This document shows, one piece after another, positions 53,395-61,634 of a stretch of 64,000 bases of DNA. Made by a program: the position numbers and the translations under genes. The stretch spans positions 3,720,001 through 3,784,000 of the forward strand of contig NZ_CP014578.1 of assembly GCF_001634365.1 (NCBI RefSeq). The letters run 5' to 3'. The stretch comes from Paraburkholderia phytofirmans OLGA172. GTDB taxonomy: Bacteria; Pseudomonadota; Gammaproteobacteria; Burkholderiales; Burkholderiaceae. The notes beneath the pieces are model-generated. The model saw only the letters and a program-made list of their open reading frames with translations. It had not been told where the DNA came from and did no database searches. The stretch's first letter is position 1, and each line of letters begins with the position of its first letter.

Positions 53395-54642
53395 ATGCCG
53401 CCTTCCCATTCTCTGACCGCCGCCGAAGCCGCCGCCGCACTCGGCATCAGCCTGCCTACACTGTATGCGTATGTCAGCCGCGGCATGCTGAGTTCGTCGC
53501 CGGATGCGCAAGGCAAGCACCGGCTCTACGACGCCGGCGAAGTGCGGCGACTCGCGCGGCGCAAGGAAGACGGCAAGCGCGCCGGCAAGGTCGCGCAAAA
53601 GGTGTTGGACTGGGGCGTGCCGGTGCTCGAATCGTCGATCACGCTGGTGGCCGACGGCCGCCTGTTGTATCGCGGGCATGACGCCATGGAACTGGCGCGC
53701 ACGGCATCACTGGAGGGTGTCGCGGCGTTGTTGTGGGAATGCAGTGCGAGGCGCATCGCCGAGGCACCGGCAGTCTCTTTCGCCGCCGCCCAGTGGGCGG
53801 CGTGGCTCAAGCTCTGGAGCGACAGCACGCCGCTCGACCGCGCGCTCGTGCTGCTGCCGGCCGCCGCGGCGCAAATGCCGCGGGTATGGGCGCTCGGGCG
53901 CGATGCGCAGCTGGATACCGCCTGCGCGGTCATGCGCTTGCTGGCCGCCGCGATGGTCTCGGCGGCGCCGTCGAACGAACCGCTGCACAAGCAGCTGGCT
54001 TCAGCGTGGAACGTGCGCAACCGTCAGCAGGCAGGGCTGCTGCGCGCGGCGCTGGTGGCATGCGCAGATCATGAACTGAACGCGTCGACCTTCACGGTTC
54101 GTTGCATCACGTCGACGGGGACGCATCTGTTTGGCGCAGTAGCGGGCGGTCTGGCTGCGTTGGCCGGCCCGCGGCATGGTGGCGAGACGGTACGGATTGC
54201 CGCGCTCCTCGATGAAGCGTCGCGCGCACCCGATCTCGATCGCTATCTGGCAAACCGGCTCGCGCGCCACGAACACGGCGCGCATGGGCCAGTGCTGTCG
54301 GGCTTCGGCCATCCGCTTTATCCGGACGGCGACCCGCGCGCGCGTCTGCTGCTCGGGATGCTCGCCGACTGTGCGCCGGCCCGCTCGCCACTAGGCGAAG
54401 TGCAGGCGCTCGCGCGCACAGTGCGCGATACGACCGGGGCGGAGCCGACCGTCGACTTTGCGCTCGTGGCCATCGAACGGGTACTCGCCCTGCCGGCCGG
54501 CGCCGCATTCACGCTATTCGCGGTCGGCCGGGTGGTTGGCTGGATCGCCCATGCAATGGAACAGACGCGCGACGGCCGGTTGATCCGGCCACGCGCGCGC
54601 TATATCGGGGAGGTTGAGGTGGCCGCTGAGGTGGCCCGTTAA
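53395..54642 (+). CDS. Citrate synthase-like protein with N-terminal MerR-like DNA-binding domain
   Basis: 415 residues. The first ~60 residues form a helix-turn-helix of MerR/AlpA-like type: LTAAEAAAALGISLPTLYAYVSRGMLSSSPDAQGKHRLYDAGEVRRLARR. The rest is a citrate synthase fold with the catalytic residues in place: GPRHGGET (H261), SGFGHPLYPDGDPRA (H306) and PTVDFALVAIERV (D354). So the protein may both bind DNA and condense or cleave an acyl-CoA. GHPLYPDGDPRA differs from the GHRVYKN loop of typical citrate synthase, suggesting another substrate. It is divergent from a CoA-transferase gene, and three AATCAA/TTGATT palindromes lie between them, consistent with autoregulation. A 13-bp tandem repeat runs through its stop codon. 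Confidence 0.85.
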   Translation: MPPSHSLTAAEAAAALGISLPTLYAYVSRGMLSSSPDAQGKHRLYDAGEVRRLARRKEDGKRAGKVAQKVLDWGVPVLESSITLVADGRLLYRGHDAMELARTASLEGVAALLWECSARRIAEAPAVSFAAAQWAAWLKLWSDSTPLDRALVLLPAAAAQMPRVWALGRDAQLDTACAVMRLLAAAMVSAAPSNEPLHKQLASAWNVRNRQQAGLLRAALVACADHELNASTFTVRCITSTGTHLFGAVAGGLAALAGPRHGGETVRIAALLDEASRAPDLDRYLANRLARHEHGAHGPVLSGFGHPLYPDGDPRARLLLGMLADCAPARSPLGEVQALARTVRDTTGAEPTVDFALVAIERVLALPAGAAFTLFAVGRVVGWIAHAMEQTRDGRLIRPRARYIGEVEVAAEVAR

Positions 54643-54709
54643 GGTGGCCCGATGAGGTGGCCCGATGAGGTGGCCCGATGAGATGGCCCGATGAGGTGGC
54701 CCGTTGAGG
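54616..54709 (+). repeat. 13-bp tandem repeat at the end of the citrate synthase-like gene
   Basis: At least six copies of GAGGTGGCCCGAT with minor changes, from 54628 to 54705, preceded by a partial copy (GAGGTGGCCGCT). The stop codon TAA lies at 54640-54642, at the junction of the first and second full copies, so copy-number change could alter the C-terminus only slightly. Confidence 0.9.
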
Positions 54710-54803
54710 CGCGGCCTTGACCGGCTGCGAAGCAAACGCGGTACGCATCGGTGCCTGCATCAGCCGCATCAGTTACGGCGGTTGCAGCAGCCGCAACTCC
54801 CCG

Positions 54804-55109
54804 TCACGCCACGCCTAACCAGCGCGGCAGCCAGTTCAGTACCGGCAAGCTGCGCAGTGGCCGCATTGCAGCGTGTTCTGACCCGCTGGCCAGCGCGAAA
54901 CGCGCACCGGCCCGGCCCGCGCTGACCCACGCCATCGCACCGCGCGGCAACTCGATCGATTGCCCCGTTGCCAGCCAATGATCGCCATTCTCGCCTTCGA
55001 CGGTCAGCCAGATCTCGCCCGAGATCACCTTGAAGACCGACGGACGCGCGACACGCCAGGCCGCCGCGGGCTCGTCATGTTCCATTTCGAAAATACGGAC
55101 TTCACGCAT
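54804..55109 (-). CDS. DUF2917 family protein
   Basis: 101 residues starting MREVRIFEMEHDEPAAAWRVARPSVFKVISGEIWLTVEGENGDHWLATGQSIELPRGAMAWVSA, the DUF2917 pattern: a short beta-rich domain with VxxGxxWLT and the conserved GxxxxLPRG. It resembles a half-cupin and has no signal peptide. Its C-terminus (LRSLPVLNWLPRWLGVA) is hydrophobic and may associate with membranes. In Burkholderia, genes of this family often sit next to GntR/MocR-type regulators, as here: it is divergent from one with a perfect 9-bp inverted repeat between them. Function unknown. Confidence 0.8.
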   Translation of the reverse strand: MREVRIFEMEHDEPAAAWRVARPSVFKVISGEIWLTVEGENGDHWLATGQSIELPRGAMAWVSAGRAGARFALASGSEHAAMRPLRSLPVLNWLPRWLGVA

Positions 55110-55176
55110 CGCTCTCTCCTTCGAAGAACTTTCCTGTTGTACTGATTATTGACGTGCGATCATCGAACACCCATGC

Positions 55177-55205
55177 ACAGTTCCGAACACTTCCATCGGA
55201 ACTGT
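55177..55205. promoter_or_regulatory. Perfect 9-bp inverted repeat in the DUF2917/MocR divergent gap
   Basis: ACAGTTCCG (55177-55185) and CGGAACTGT (55197-55205) with an 11-base spacer, 112 bases before the regulator start. A related CAGTT also occurs at 55223. A likely operator for the adjacent MocR-type regulator; inference. Confidence 0.6.
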
Positions 55206-55316
55206 TCAGTCGAAAAAACGGACAGTTGGCGGCAATCGCGCTCGATGAGTGCGTGTGCAGCACACGCCGCACCGACAGTTCGGCGCTCCGGCTGCCCGGC
55301 GAAGGAAATGATCCGC

Positions 55317-56735
55317 ATGAAACTCGACATCCAACTCGATCGGGATAACGGCGTCCCACTCACCGAGCAGATCGTCACGGGCATCACCGCCTGGATTCGT
55401 TCGCGCATCGCTCACCCCGGCTCAAAGCTGCCGTCGATCCGCCAGTTCGCCGCCGACTACGGCGTGAGCCGTTTTCCCGTGATCGAGGCTTACGACCGGC
55501 TGGTGTCGCTCGGCTATGTGAACTCGCGCCACGGTTCGGGTTTCTACGTCGCCGACCGCCAGCCCACAGGCACACATTGCGCGGGCTCCTCGGACCCGCG
55601 CCGCGCCGAGGACGAATCGGGGCACATCCTCCAGCAGTTCAACCACCAAGGTGAGACGCTCAAGCTCGGCAGCGGCTTCATTCCCGATGCGTGGCGCGAC
55701 ACGGAGAGCCTCGCGCAGGCGATCCGCCACGTGTCGCGCACCGACATCGCGAGCATGGTCGATTACGCGACTCCGCTCGGCAATCTGACCTTGCGCGAAC
55801 ATCTGCAAAGCCGCATCGGTCAACTGGGGATTCAAGCGGACGCCTCGCAGATTCTGATCACCAACGGCGCGAGTCAGGCGCTCGATCTGCTGATGCGCTA
55901 CATGCTCAAAGCCGGCGACACGATGTTCGTGGAGGACCCCGGCTACTACAACCTGTATGGCCTGCTGAAGCTGCACGGCGTGAAGCTGATCGGCATTCCG
56001 CGCACCCGCAACGGCCCCGATCTCGACGTGCTGCAGGCGCAGTTGCAAGTGCATCGGCCGAAGCTGATGTTCATCAACACGGTGTTCCACAATCCGACCG
56101 GCACCACGGTCGCGCCGCCGGTCGCGTTCCGGTTGCTGCAACTGGCGCGCGAACACGGTTTCACGATCATCGAAGACGACATCTACGCCGACTTCCAGAC
56201 CGACGTCACCGACCGTCTCGCGACCCTCGACCAGCTCGACCATGTGATCTATGTGGGCGGCTTGTCGAAGACGCTGTCGTCCTCGCTGCGAATCGGCTGT
56301 GTGGTGGCGAGCCACGCGATCATCAAGGATCTGGTCGACATCAAGATGCTGACCAGCATCGGCGGTTCGCGCTTTGCCGAGGCGGTCGCCGTGTCGCTGC
56401 TGGAGCGCGGCGCGTACCGCAAATATCTGGAGCGCCTGCGCCGCCGCATGCGCGACGCGCTCGGCTCGACCATCCTGACACTCGAAGATGCCGGCTGGGA
56501 GGTGTTCGAAAAACCCGTCGGCGGCAAGTTCGTATGGGCGCGCGTACCGCACGTCGACAACGCCGAACGGCTGGTTGCATGCGGCGCGCCGCTCGGTGTG
56601 ACGGTGGTGCCCGGCAGCTATTTCCGGCCCAACATGGAAGTCAGCCCGTGGATCAGGATTCACGCGGCGTTCGGCAACGAGCCGCGCGCGCAGGCATTTT
56701 TCCATGCTGCCGCGGCGTTGCCTGCTTCGGTCTGA
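55317..56735 (+). CDS. MocR-type regulator (GntR HTH fused to PLP-dependent aminotransferase fold)
   Basis: 472 residues. The N-terminus has a GntR winged helix DNGVPLTEQIVTGITAWIRSRIAHPGSKLPSIRQFAADYGVSRFPVIEAYDRLVSLGYVNSRHGSGFYVA, and the rest is a class I aminotransferase fold: TNGASQALDLLMRYMLKAGDTMFVEDPGYYNLYGLL, TIIEDDIYADF and a PLP lysine in YVGGLSKTLSSSLRIGCVV. The lysine of LSKTLS should form the Schiff base. MocR proteins such as PdxR and GabR use PLP or amino compounds to control divergent genes. The ATG at 55317 follows AAGGAA by 10 bases; another at 55308 would add three residues. It likely controls the divergent DUF2917 gene and itself. Confidence 0.9.
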   Translation: MKLDIQLDRDNGVPLTEQIVTGITAWIRSRIAHPGSKLPSIRQFAADYGVSRFPVIEAYDRLVSLGYVNSRHGSGFYVADRQPTGTHCAGSSDPRRAEDESGHILQQFNHQGETLKLGSGFIPDAWRDTESLAQAIRHVSRTDIASMVDYATPLGNLTLREHLQSRIGQLGIQADASQILITNGASQALDLLMRYMLKAGDTMFVEDPGYYNLYGLLKLHGVKLIGIPRTRNGPDLDVLQAQLQVHRPKLMFINTVFHNPTGTTVAPPVAFRLLQLAREHGFTIIEDDIYADFQTDVTDRLATLDQLDHVIYVGGLSKTLSSSLRIGCVVASHAIIKDLVDIKMLTSIGGSRFAEAVAVSLLERGAYRKYLERLRRRMRDALGSTILTLEDAGWEVFEKPVGGKFVWARVPHVDNAERLVACGAPLGVTVVPGSYFRPNMEVSPWIRIHAAFGNEPRAQAFFHAAAALPASV

Positions 56736-56991
56736 GCGGCTCATTCTGCGTTCGGGCTGATCGTCAACACGGTGCTGGTGGGGCTGACCATGGCGAGCTT
56801 CGCGCTCACCAGCGCCGACCCGCAACGGGGCGCGGGTCGCACCACTGAAGTGCGAATCATCGTATTCGCGCCCGCGCTGGCGCACAATCGCCGTACTAAC
56901 CGTGGTCACCGAGCGCGCACAGTGTGTTTCCAATCGCGCACAGTTCTTGCTCACCTATCCTGTAAACTCACAATTTACGTGTGCTTGACTC

Positions 56992-58311
56992 ATGTCGAGC
57001 ATGCGCGCGCACCGCCACCTCCACACGACTGACATGATGAGCATGATCGAACTCGATCCTCCCGGCTTCCAGCCGCCGCGCCCGATGGCCGGCGACGAAG
57101 GCTCCCGGCGCACCGTTCTGTACGGCGGCTACACCGTTTTCAGCGTGTTCCAGCCGGTTTTCTCGGTGTCGCACCGGCGCGCGATCGGTTATCACGCTTC
57201 ACTGCGCGCACACGACGAGCATGCGCTGCAAGTGCCGTCGCACGAGGTTTTCAACCAGGCGGCGCGGCGCGGCGACCTGCTGGAACTCGGGCGGCTCGCC
57301 GAATCGCTGCATCTGGGCAATTTCAATGCATTCGACAGCCATGACGAATGGCTTTTCCTGAGCCTGCACCCGGCGGCACTGATGGACACCAGTTACGGCG
57401 ACGCACTGCTCGCCGGCCTCAAGGCGCTGGGCCTGCCGCCGCAACGGGTGGTGCTGGAAGTGTCCGAGCAGGCAGGCGGTGAAACCACGCGCTTCGCCGC
57501 CATCATCGACGCGTTGCGCAAATCCGGCTTCCTGATCGCGCTAGACGGCTTCGGCGCGAAGCACTCGAACATCGATCGCGTGTGGAATCTGCGTCCGGAC
57601 ATCGTCACGCTCGACCGCTGCATCCTCGCTCAAGCGAGCGAGCATTCGCATATCGAACGCGTGCTGCCGGGCCTCGTCTCGCTGCTGCACGAATCCGGCC
57701 AACTCGTGCTGATGGGCGGCCTGAGCACCGAACGCGATGCGCTGATCGCGCTCGAATGCAACGTCGACTTCGTGCAGGGCGCGTTCTTCGCGGGCCCGAG
57801 CGTCGAGCCGGTGAAACCGCAAGCGGCGGCCGGCTTGATGGACTCGCTCTCCGCGGCGCTGCGCGAACGGGTCGCTGCGCGCCAACGCGCACAGTCCGCG
57901 CGGCTTGCTCCCTATGTCACGGCGCTGGAAACGGCGGCTGCCCAACTCGTGGCCGGGGAGTCGGTGACCCAGGCGACCGCGCCACTCCTTGCGCTCGGCG
58001 AAACGGCACGCTGCTTCGTGCTCGACGGTTCCGGCCGGCAGATCGGCGACAACGTGCTGCCACCGGGTCGTACTTCGCAACGCGCCAAGCGCTTCCGGCC
58101 GTTGCTGCACTCGCAAGGCGCGAGTTGGGAACGCCGGCCGTACTTCATTCAGGCAATGCGCGTGCCCGGCCAGGTGCACCTCACGCCGCCCTACCTGTCG
58201 ATCAACGAAGCGCACTTGTGCGTGACGGCCTCGATCGCCGCGCATACGCCGCACGGCACGCAGGTGCTATGCGTCGATATCAACTGGGAAGTCGCTGCGC
58301 ATCGTAATTGA
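56992..58311 (+). CDS. Degenerate EAL-domain protein with C-terminal sensor-like domain
   Basis: 439 residues. Residues ~40-270 show the EAL fold, but catalytic residues are lost: the EAL loop reads GYHASLRA (E to H); DDFG reads IALDGFGAKHSN, with the second D lost; the K of the KID loop is T (DIVTLDRCIL); and the EGVE loop reads LMGGLST. ELTE is kept as LEVSE. It should not hydrolyse c-di-GMP but may bind it or another partner. The C-terminal part (~300-439), with TARCFVLDGSGRQIGDNVLPPG, RPYFIQAM, YLSINEAHLCVTASIA and LCVDINW, resembles a PDC/Cache-type ligand domain. No membrane segment is seen, so it may be cytoplasmic. A weak ribosome site makes the start uncertain. Confidence 0.8.
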   Translation: MSSMRAHRHLHTTDMMSMIELDPPGFQPPRPMAGDEGSRRTVLYGGYTVFSVFQPVFSVSHRRAIGYHASLRAHDEHALQVPSHEVFNQAARRGDLLELGRLAESLHLGNFNAFDSHDEWLFLSLHPAALMDTSYGDALLAGLKALGLPPQRVVLEVSEQAGGETTRFAAIIDALRKSGFLIALDGFGAKHSNIDRVWNLRPDIVTLDRCILAQASEHSHIERVLPGLVSLLHESGQLVLMGGLSTERDALIALECNVDFVQGAFFAGPSVEPVKPQAAAGLMDSLSAALRERVAARQRAQSARLAPYVTALETAAAQLVAGESVTQATAPLLALGETARCFVLDGSGRQIGDNVLPPGRTSQRAKRFRPLLHSQGASWERRPYFIQAMRVPGQVHLTPPYLSINEAHLCVTASIAAHTPHGTQVLCVDINWEVAAHRN

Positions 58312-58414
58312 GGCAAGTGTGTTCTGCTGGAACACAAAAGCTGATCACCTCCGCTGGAATCGCTATCATGGTCGCGATTCGTCGAATTTGACGATCGCTT
58401 CAATGGAGATATTC

Positions 58415-59845
58415 ATGGCGTCATCCAACGAAACCGTCAGCATGGCGCTATTCTGCGACTTCGAAAACGTTGCGCTCGGCGTGCGCGACGCGAAGTACGA
58501 CAAGTTCGACATCAAGCTGGTACTCGAACGTCTGCTGCTCAAGGGCAGCATTGTCGTGAAGAAAGCGTATTGCGACTGGGATCGCTACAAGAGTTTCAAA
58601 GGCGCGATGCACGAGGCCAATTTCGAGTTGATCGAGATTCCCCATGTGCGCCAATCGGGCAAGAATTCGGCCGACATCCGGCTCGTGGTCGACGCGCTCG
58701 ATCTCTGCTACACGAAATCGCACGTCAATACCTTCGTCATTATTAGTGGCGACTCTGACTTCTCGCCGCTGGTGTCGAAGCTGCGCGAGAACGCCAAGCA
58801 GGTGATCGGCGTCGGTGTGCAGCAATCCACCTCCGATCTGCTGATCGCAAACTGCGACGAATTCTTCTTCTACGATGACCTCGTGCGCGAAAGTCAGCGC
58901 ACGGTCGCCAAACGCGAATCGTCGCGTCCGCAACAGGCCGCGCAGCAGACGGCCAAACGTGCGCCCGACGAAGAAAAGTCGCGCAACAAGGAAGACCTCG
59001 AAAAACGCCGCACCAAAGCGGTCGAGATCGCCGTGCAGACGTTCGACGCGCTTGCGTCCGAACGTGGCGACAGCGGCAAGATCTGGGCATCGGTACTAAA
59101 GAACGCGATCAAGCGCCGCAAGCCGGATTTCAACGAGACGTACTACGGCTTTCGCGCATTCGGGAACCTGCTTGAAGAGGCGCAGGCGCGCGGGCTGCTC
59201 GAATTCGGCCGCGACGAGAAGTCAGGCGCATACGTTTACCGGGGCACGGCTGCGAATGTGGGCGTCGAAAACGTGAACGAGCCGGCCGAACCTGGTGAGT
59301 CGACAGAACAGATAGTTGAGGCACAGGTTGCCGAAACAGTGGCAGCCGAGTTGGGCGGCAAGCACGAGTCGCGCCGCAGAAGCCGTGGCAATCGCAAACC
59401 CGGCCGGGGCCAGCAGGAAGCCGCGCAGGAAGAGCGCGCGGCAATCGAGTCCGGCCGCCACGCGCAAGCTCAAGTGGAAGTAGCGCACACCCATGCGCCA
59501 TCAGCTAGCGAGCCTGTTTTCGAACATCCGGAAGCGGCTTGGGAGGAACCGGAGGCTTTTGCGGCTGAACCGGTCGCGGCAGCGGGCGAAGAAGCAGAGG
59601 AAGCGAGCGGCACTCAACCTAAGCACCGCAAGGAACGCGCACCTCGCAAGACAGCCGCGAAGAAAACGAAAAAAGCAACACCGCGAAAGATCGATGAGGT
59701 ACCGGAAATCGCGGCACCTGCTGAAGCACCGGCAGCGCCTGCCAGCGAAGACAAAGCGCCTGTGGCCGCCAGGAAAGCGGCGCGCAAAGCCGCCCCACGG
59801 AGTCGCCGTCCGCGTAAGACTGCGGCAACGAGCGAGGTGGAATGA
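58415..59845 (+). CDS. NYN (LabA/DUF88) nuclease-like protein with OST-HTH/LOTUS domain
   Basis: 476 residues from an ATG 6 bases after GGAG. The N-terminal ~150 residues are a PIN-like NYN domain: MALFCDFENVALG, RLVVDALDLCYTKSHVNTFVIISGDSDFSPLVSKLREN with the D-x-x-x-x and SGDSDF acidic motifs (about residues 112-116). Residues about 195-275 form an OST-HTH/LOTUS domain (IAVQTFDALASERGDSGKIWASVLKNAIKRRKPDFNETYYGFRAFGNLLEEAQARGLLEF). The C-terminal 190 residues are disordered, rich in Ala, Glu, Pro and ending in Lys/Arg (KAARKAAPRSRRPRKTAA). NYN proteins are predicted RNases, and LOTUS domains bind RNA, so an RNA-processing role is likely. It is not paired with a toxin-antitoxin gene. Confidence 0.88.
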   Translation: MASSNETVSMALFCDFENVALGVRDAKYDKFDIKLVLERLLLKGSIVVKKAYCDWDRYKSFKGAMHEANFELIEIPHVRQSGKNSADIRLVVDALDLCYTKSHVNTFVIISGDSDFSPLVSKLRENAKQVIGVGVQQSTSDLLIANCDEFFFYDDLVRESQRTVAKRESSRPQQAAQQTAKRAPDEEKSRNKEDLEKRRTKAVEIAVQTFDALASERGDSGKIWASVLKNAIKRRKPDFNETYYGFRAFGNLLEEAQARGLLEFGRDEKSGAYVYRGTAANVGVENVNEPAEPGESTEQIVEAQVAETVAAELGGKHESRRRSRGNRKPGRGQQEAAQEERAAIESGRHAQAQVEVAHTHAPSASEPVFEHPEAAWEEPEAFAAEPVAAAGEEAEEASGTQPKHRKERAPRKTAAKKTKKATPRKIDEVPEIAAPAEAPAAPASEDKAPVAARKAARKAAPRSRRPRKTAATSEVE

Positions 59846-60256
59846 GCGTCTCACATTGCGTGACGCGCACCGATGTCCTCCGGTACCGCGCGTAGCAATG
59901 TAAGTGCAGCAGTATCCGCAAAGCTGAAAACTAAAAAGCCCCTGCTCGTTGCATGGTCGCCTCGTTTGCCCGATGTCCGGGCAACTCAGTACGTCGGGCT
60001 ACGTCGAACGACGGGGTCAAAAACGGCGTGTGCGGGCAGGGATGAAGTGGCGTTCGCGGGCTATGCAGAATCGCCAGACAACCGGCGTCCCTAGCCCTCG
60101 ATCGAAACGCACGCCGTTTGCCGGGCGGTTAGCCGCCATCGTTTCGTGTGTCTGCGCCAGATATGACAAAAGCTTGACAGCAACAAGCTTGCATGGCATT
60201 TGCCTGGTCCGCGCCGCAAACAGTTCGCTCAGGCGTTGCGAGGTTGCCGATCAGCC
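59846..60256. other. Intergenic region with no recognised gene
   Basis: About 410 bases between two convergent genes. I see no clear terminator hairpin. Short open frames lack homology. Confidence 0.4.
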
Positions 60257-60856
60257 TTAGTAATACGGATAAGGCGCGTACATCACCGGGGGCGGCGCGA
60301 CATACCTCGGCGGCGGCGCATAGTAGTACGGCTGCGGCGCGTAATAGGCCGGTTGCGGCGCATAGTAGGCCGGTTGTGGCGGCTGCGAGATAGTGTTGCC
60401 TTTCGAGGTCATACACTGCGCGTAGGCGGCGTCGTAGCGCGCTTGCAGGCCTGCGGCGGAATACTGCGCGCCATTCGCGCCGTTCGCACCGCCGATCAAC
60501 AACCCACTGCCCGCGCCGATCGCCGCGCCCGCGCCGGCATTGCCCGCCGCCGCGCCGATCAGTGTGCCGACAGCGGCGCCGCCCAGCGTGCCCAGCGCCG
60601 CGCTGTTCACGCTGTTCGTGGTCGCCGCCTGGGCTGCCGCGTTCGGGTCGGTTGAGCGGTTCGCATAGTCGCGGCATGCATAGTCGTCCTGCTGGAACTG
60701 ACCGAGCGGCTCGCCGCTGCGCGGCAGTGCCACCACACTCGGGCCGCTCGGCGGCATCACCGCGCAACCGCCGAGCGCGAGCGCAACGGCGGCGGCAGGT
60801 ATGGCGATGATTATCGACTTGGTGCTGGAGATCATGTTGGTACGCTTCAGAGACAT
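60257..60856 (-). CDS. Glycine-zipper lipoprotein with Tyr/Pro-rich tail
   Basis: 199 residues. IIIAIPAAAVALALGGCAVMPPSG is a signal peptide with lipobox LGGC. A conserved segment DDYACRDYANRSTDP with two cysteines precedes a glycine zipper (LGTLGGAAVGTLIGAAAGNAGAGAAIGAGSGLLIGG), which can span or insert in the outer membrane. The C-terminal tail is PPQPAYYAPQPAYYAPQPYYYAPPPRYVAPPP, a YYAPQP repeat. It resembles 17-kDa-antigen and YMGG-type lipoproteins. The ATG at 60856 is used; an internal ATG at 60835 is a possible alternative. Function unknown, likely structural or surface-related. Confidence 0.8.
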   Translation of the reverse strand: MSLKRTNMISSTKSIIIAIPAAAVALALGGCAVMPPSGPSVVALPRSGEPLGQFQQDDYACRDYANRSTDPNAAAQAATTNSVNSAALGTLGGAAVGTLIGAAAGNAGAGAAIGAGSGLLIGGANGANGAQYSAAGLQARYDAAYAQCMTSKGNTISQPPQPAYYAPQPAYYAPQPYYYAPPPRYVAPPPVMYAPYPYY

Positions 60857-61445
60857 TGGAATTCAAACGTTAGGCCAATCAGTATCGCTCCTGGTTACAG
60901 GATCGTTACAGAAAGTTTTTCGCTTACATTCGCGCCGCGGCCCGCGCACCGCCTCGCGCAGCGCCTCGCAGGAATGGCGCCTCGATCGTCGCCCCCCCGG
61001 CGTTATATAGGGTAACGCTTGTAAGCGAAGCGGCAATCTGATTTCACGCCTTGCGGCCTAAACTGGCTCCCTCAAACGTCGCGCGATCTGGCTGCCGAAG
61101 CGACAAAGATTGTGCCCACGGATCCGGCGCCTGGCGTCGCCAAAATCGGCCGACTAAAAAACAGCAAGCCCTCGCCAAGGAGGGCTTGCTGTTTTACTAC
61201 AGTTTCCAGACTTCATTGCAGCGATCGGTTCGGATTTTCAATTTTGTTGGAAATCCGAATCATCTTGTCACGCTGCAGCCAGCATGTGTCCCGTGACAAA
61301 AAAGATCGGAAGCGAGCGCTCCAAAGTATGGAACGGTCACGCTCACTTTTTTGGCGCCGATCTTGTCAAACGCAACCCATATAACAAATTGCAATATAAA
61401 ACTAGTCATTCTGCTCTCAAAAGCACTATACATTGAGTTTGTTGC
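60857..61445. other. Intergenic region with a strong hairpin but no recognised gene
   Basis: About 590 bases. Open frames here are short and lack homology. The only clear feature is the 16-bp hairpin at 61158-61195. The sequence to the right (61200-61440) is visibly AT-richer than the surrounding genome, as is common near insertion remnants. Confidence 0.5.
61158..61195. terminator. Perfect 16-bp hairpin terminator with no identified gene
   Basis: AAAACAGCAAGCCCTC and GAGGGCTTGCTGTTTT with a 6-base loop. Symmetric A- and T-runs let it act in both directions. No protein gene ends nearby on the left, so it may end an unannotated small RNA or serve an eroded gene. Confidence 0.85.
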
Positions 61446-61634
61446 TCAGGATGTAGCGATCGAAAGCATTACGAAAGTCAATTTCCTAACTTTAGCGGCG
61501 GCTGCATTCTGGAGATAAATTCGTATTGCCCAGATGTCTTTCAGCTTCAGCGGTGGCTTTTGCCCGACTAGCTTGCCTCTGTTCCACGGCTCCCGAGTTT
61601 GTTTGGCTTCCATGTCAGACTCCAATTGGTTCAT
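61446..61634 (-). pseudogene. Truncated tyrosine-type integrase remnant
   Basis: The frame reads MEAKQTREPWNRGKLVGQKPPLKLKDIWAIRIYLQNA. I recognise this as the N-terminus of a common proteobacterial tyrosine-type recombinase (tract GKLVGQK...KDIWAIRI..LQ). After residue 44 of the frame, near base 61503, the sequence loses this similarity and stops 18 codons later (AAAKVRKLTFVMLSIATS). It therefore keeps only about the first 40 residues of a protein of roughly 200. No catalytic region is present, so it is inactive. It indicates an old recombination scar. Confidence 0.65.
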
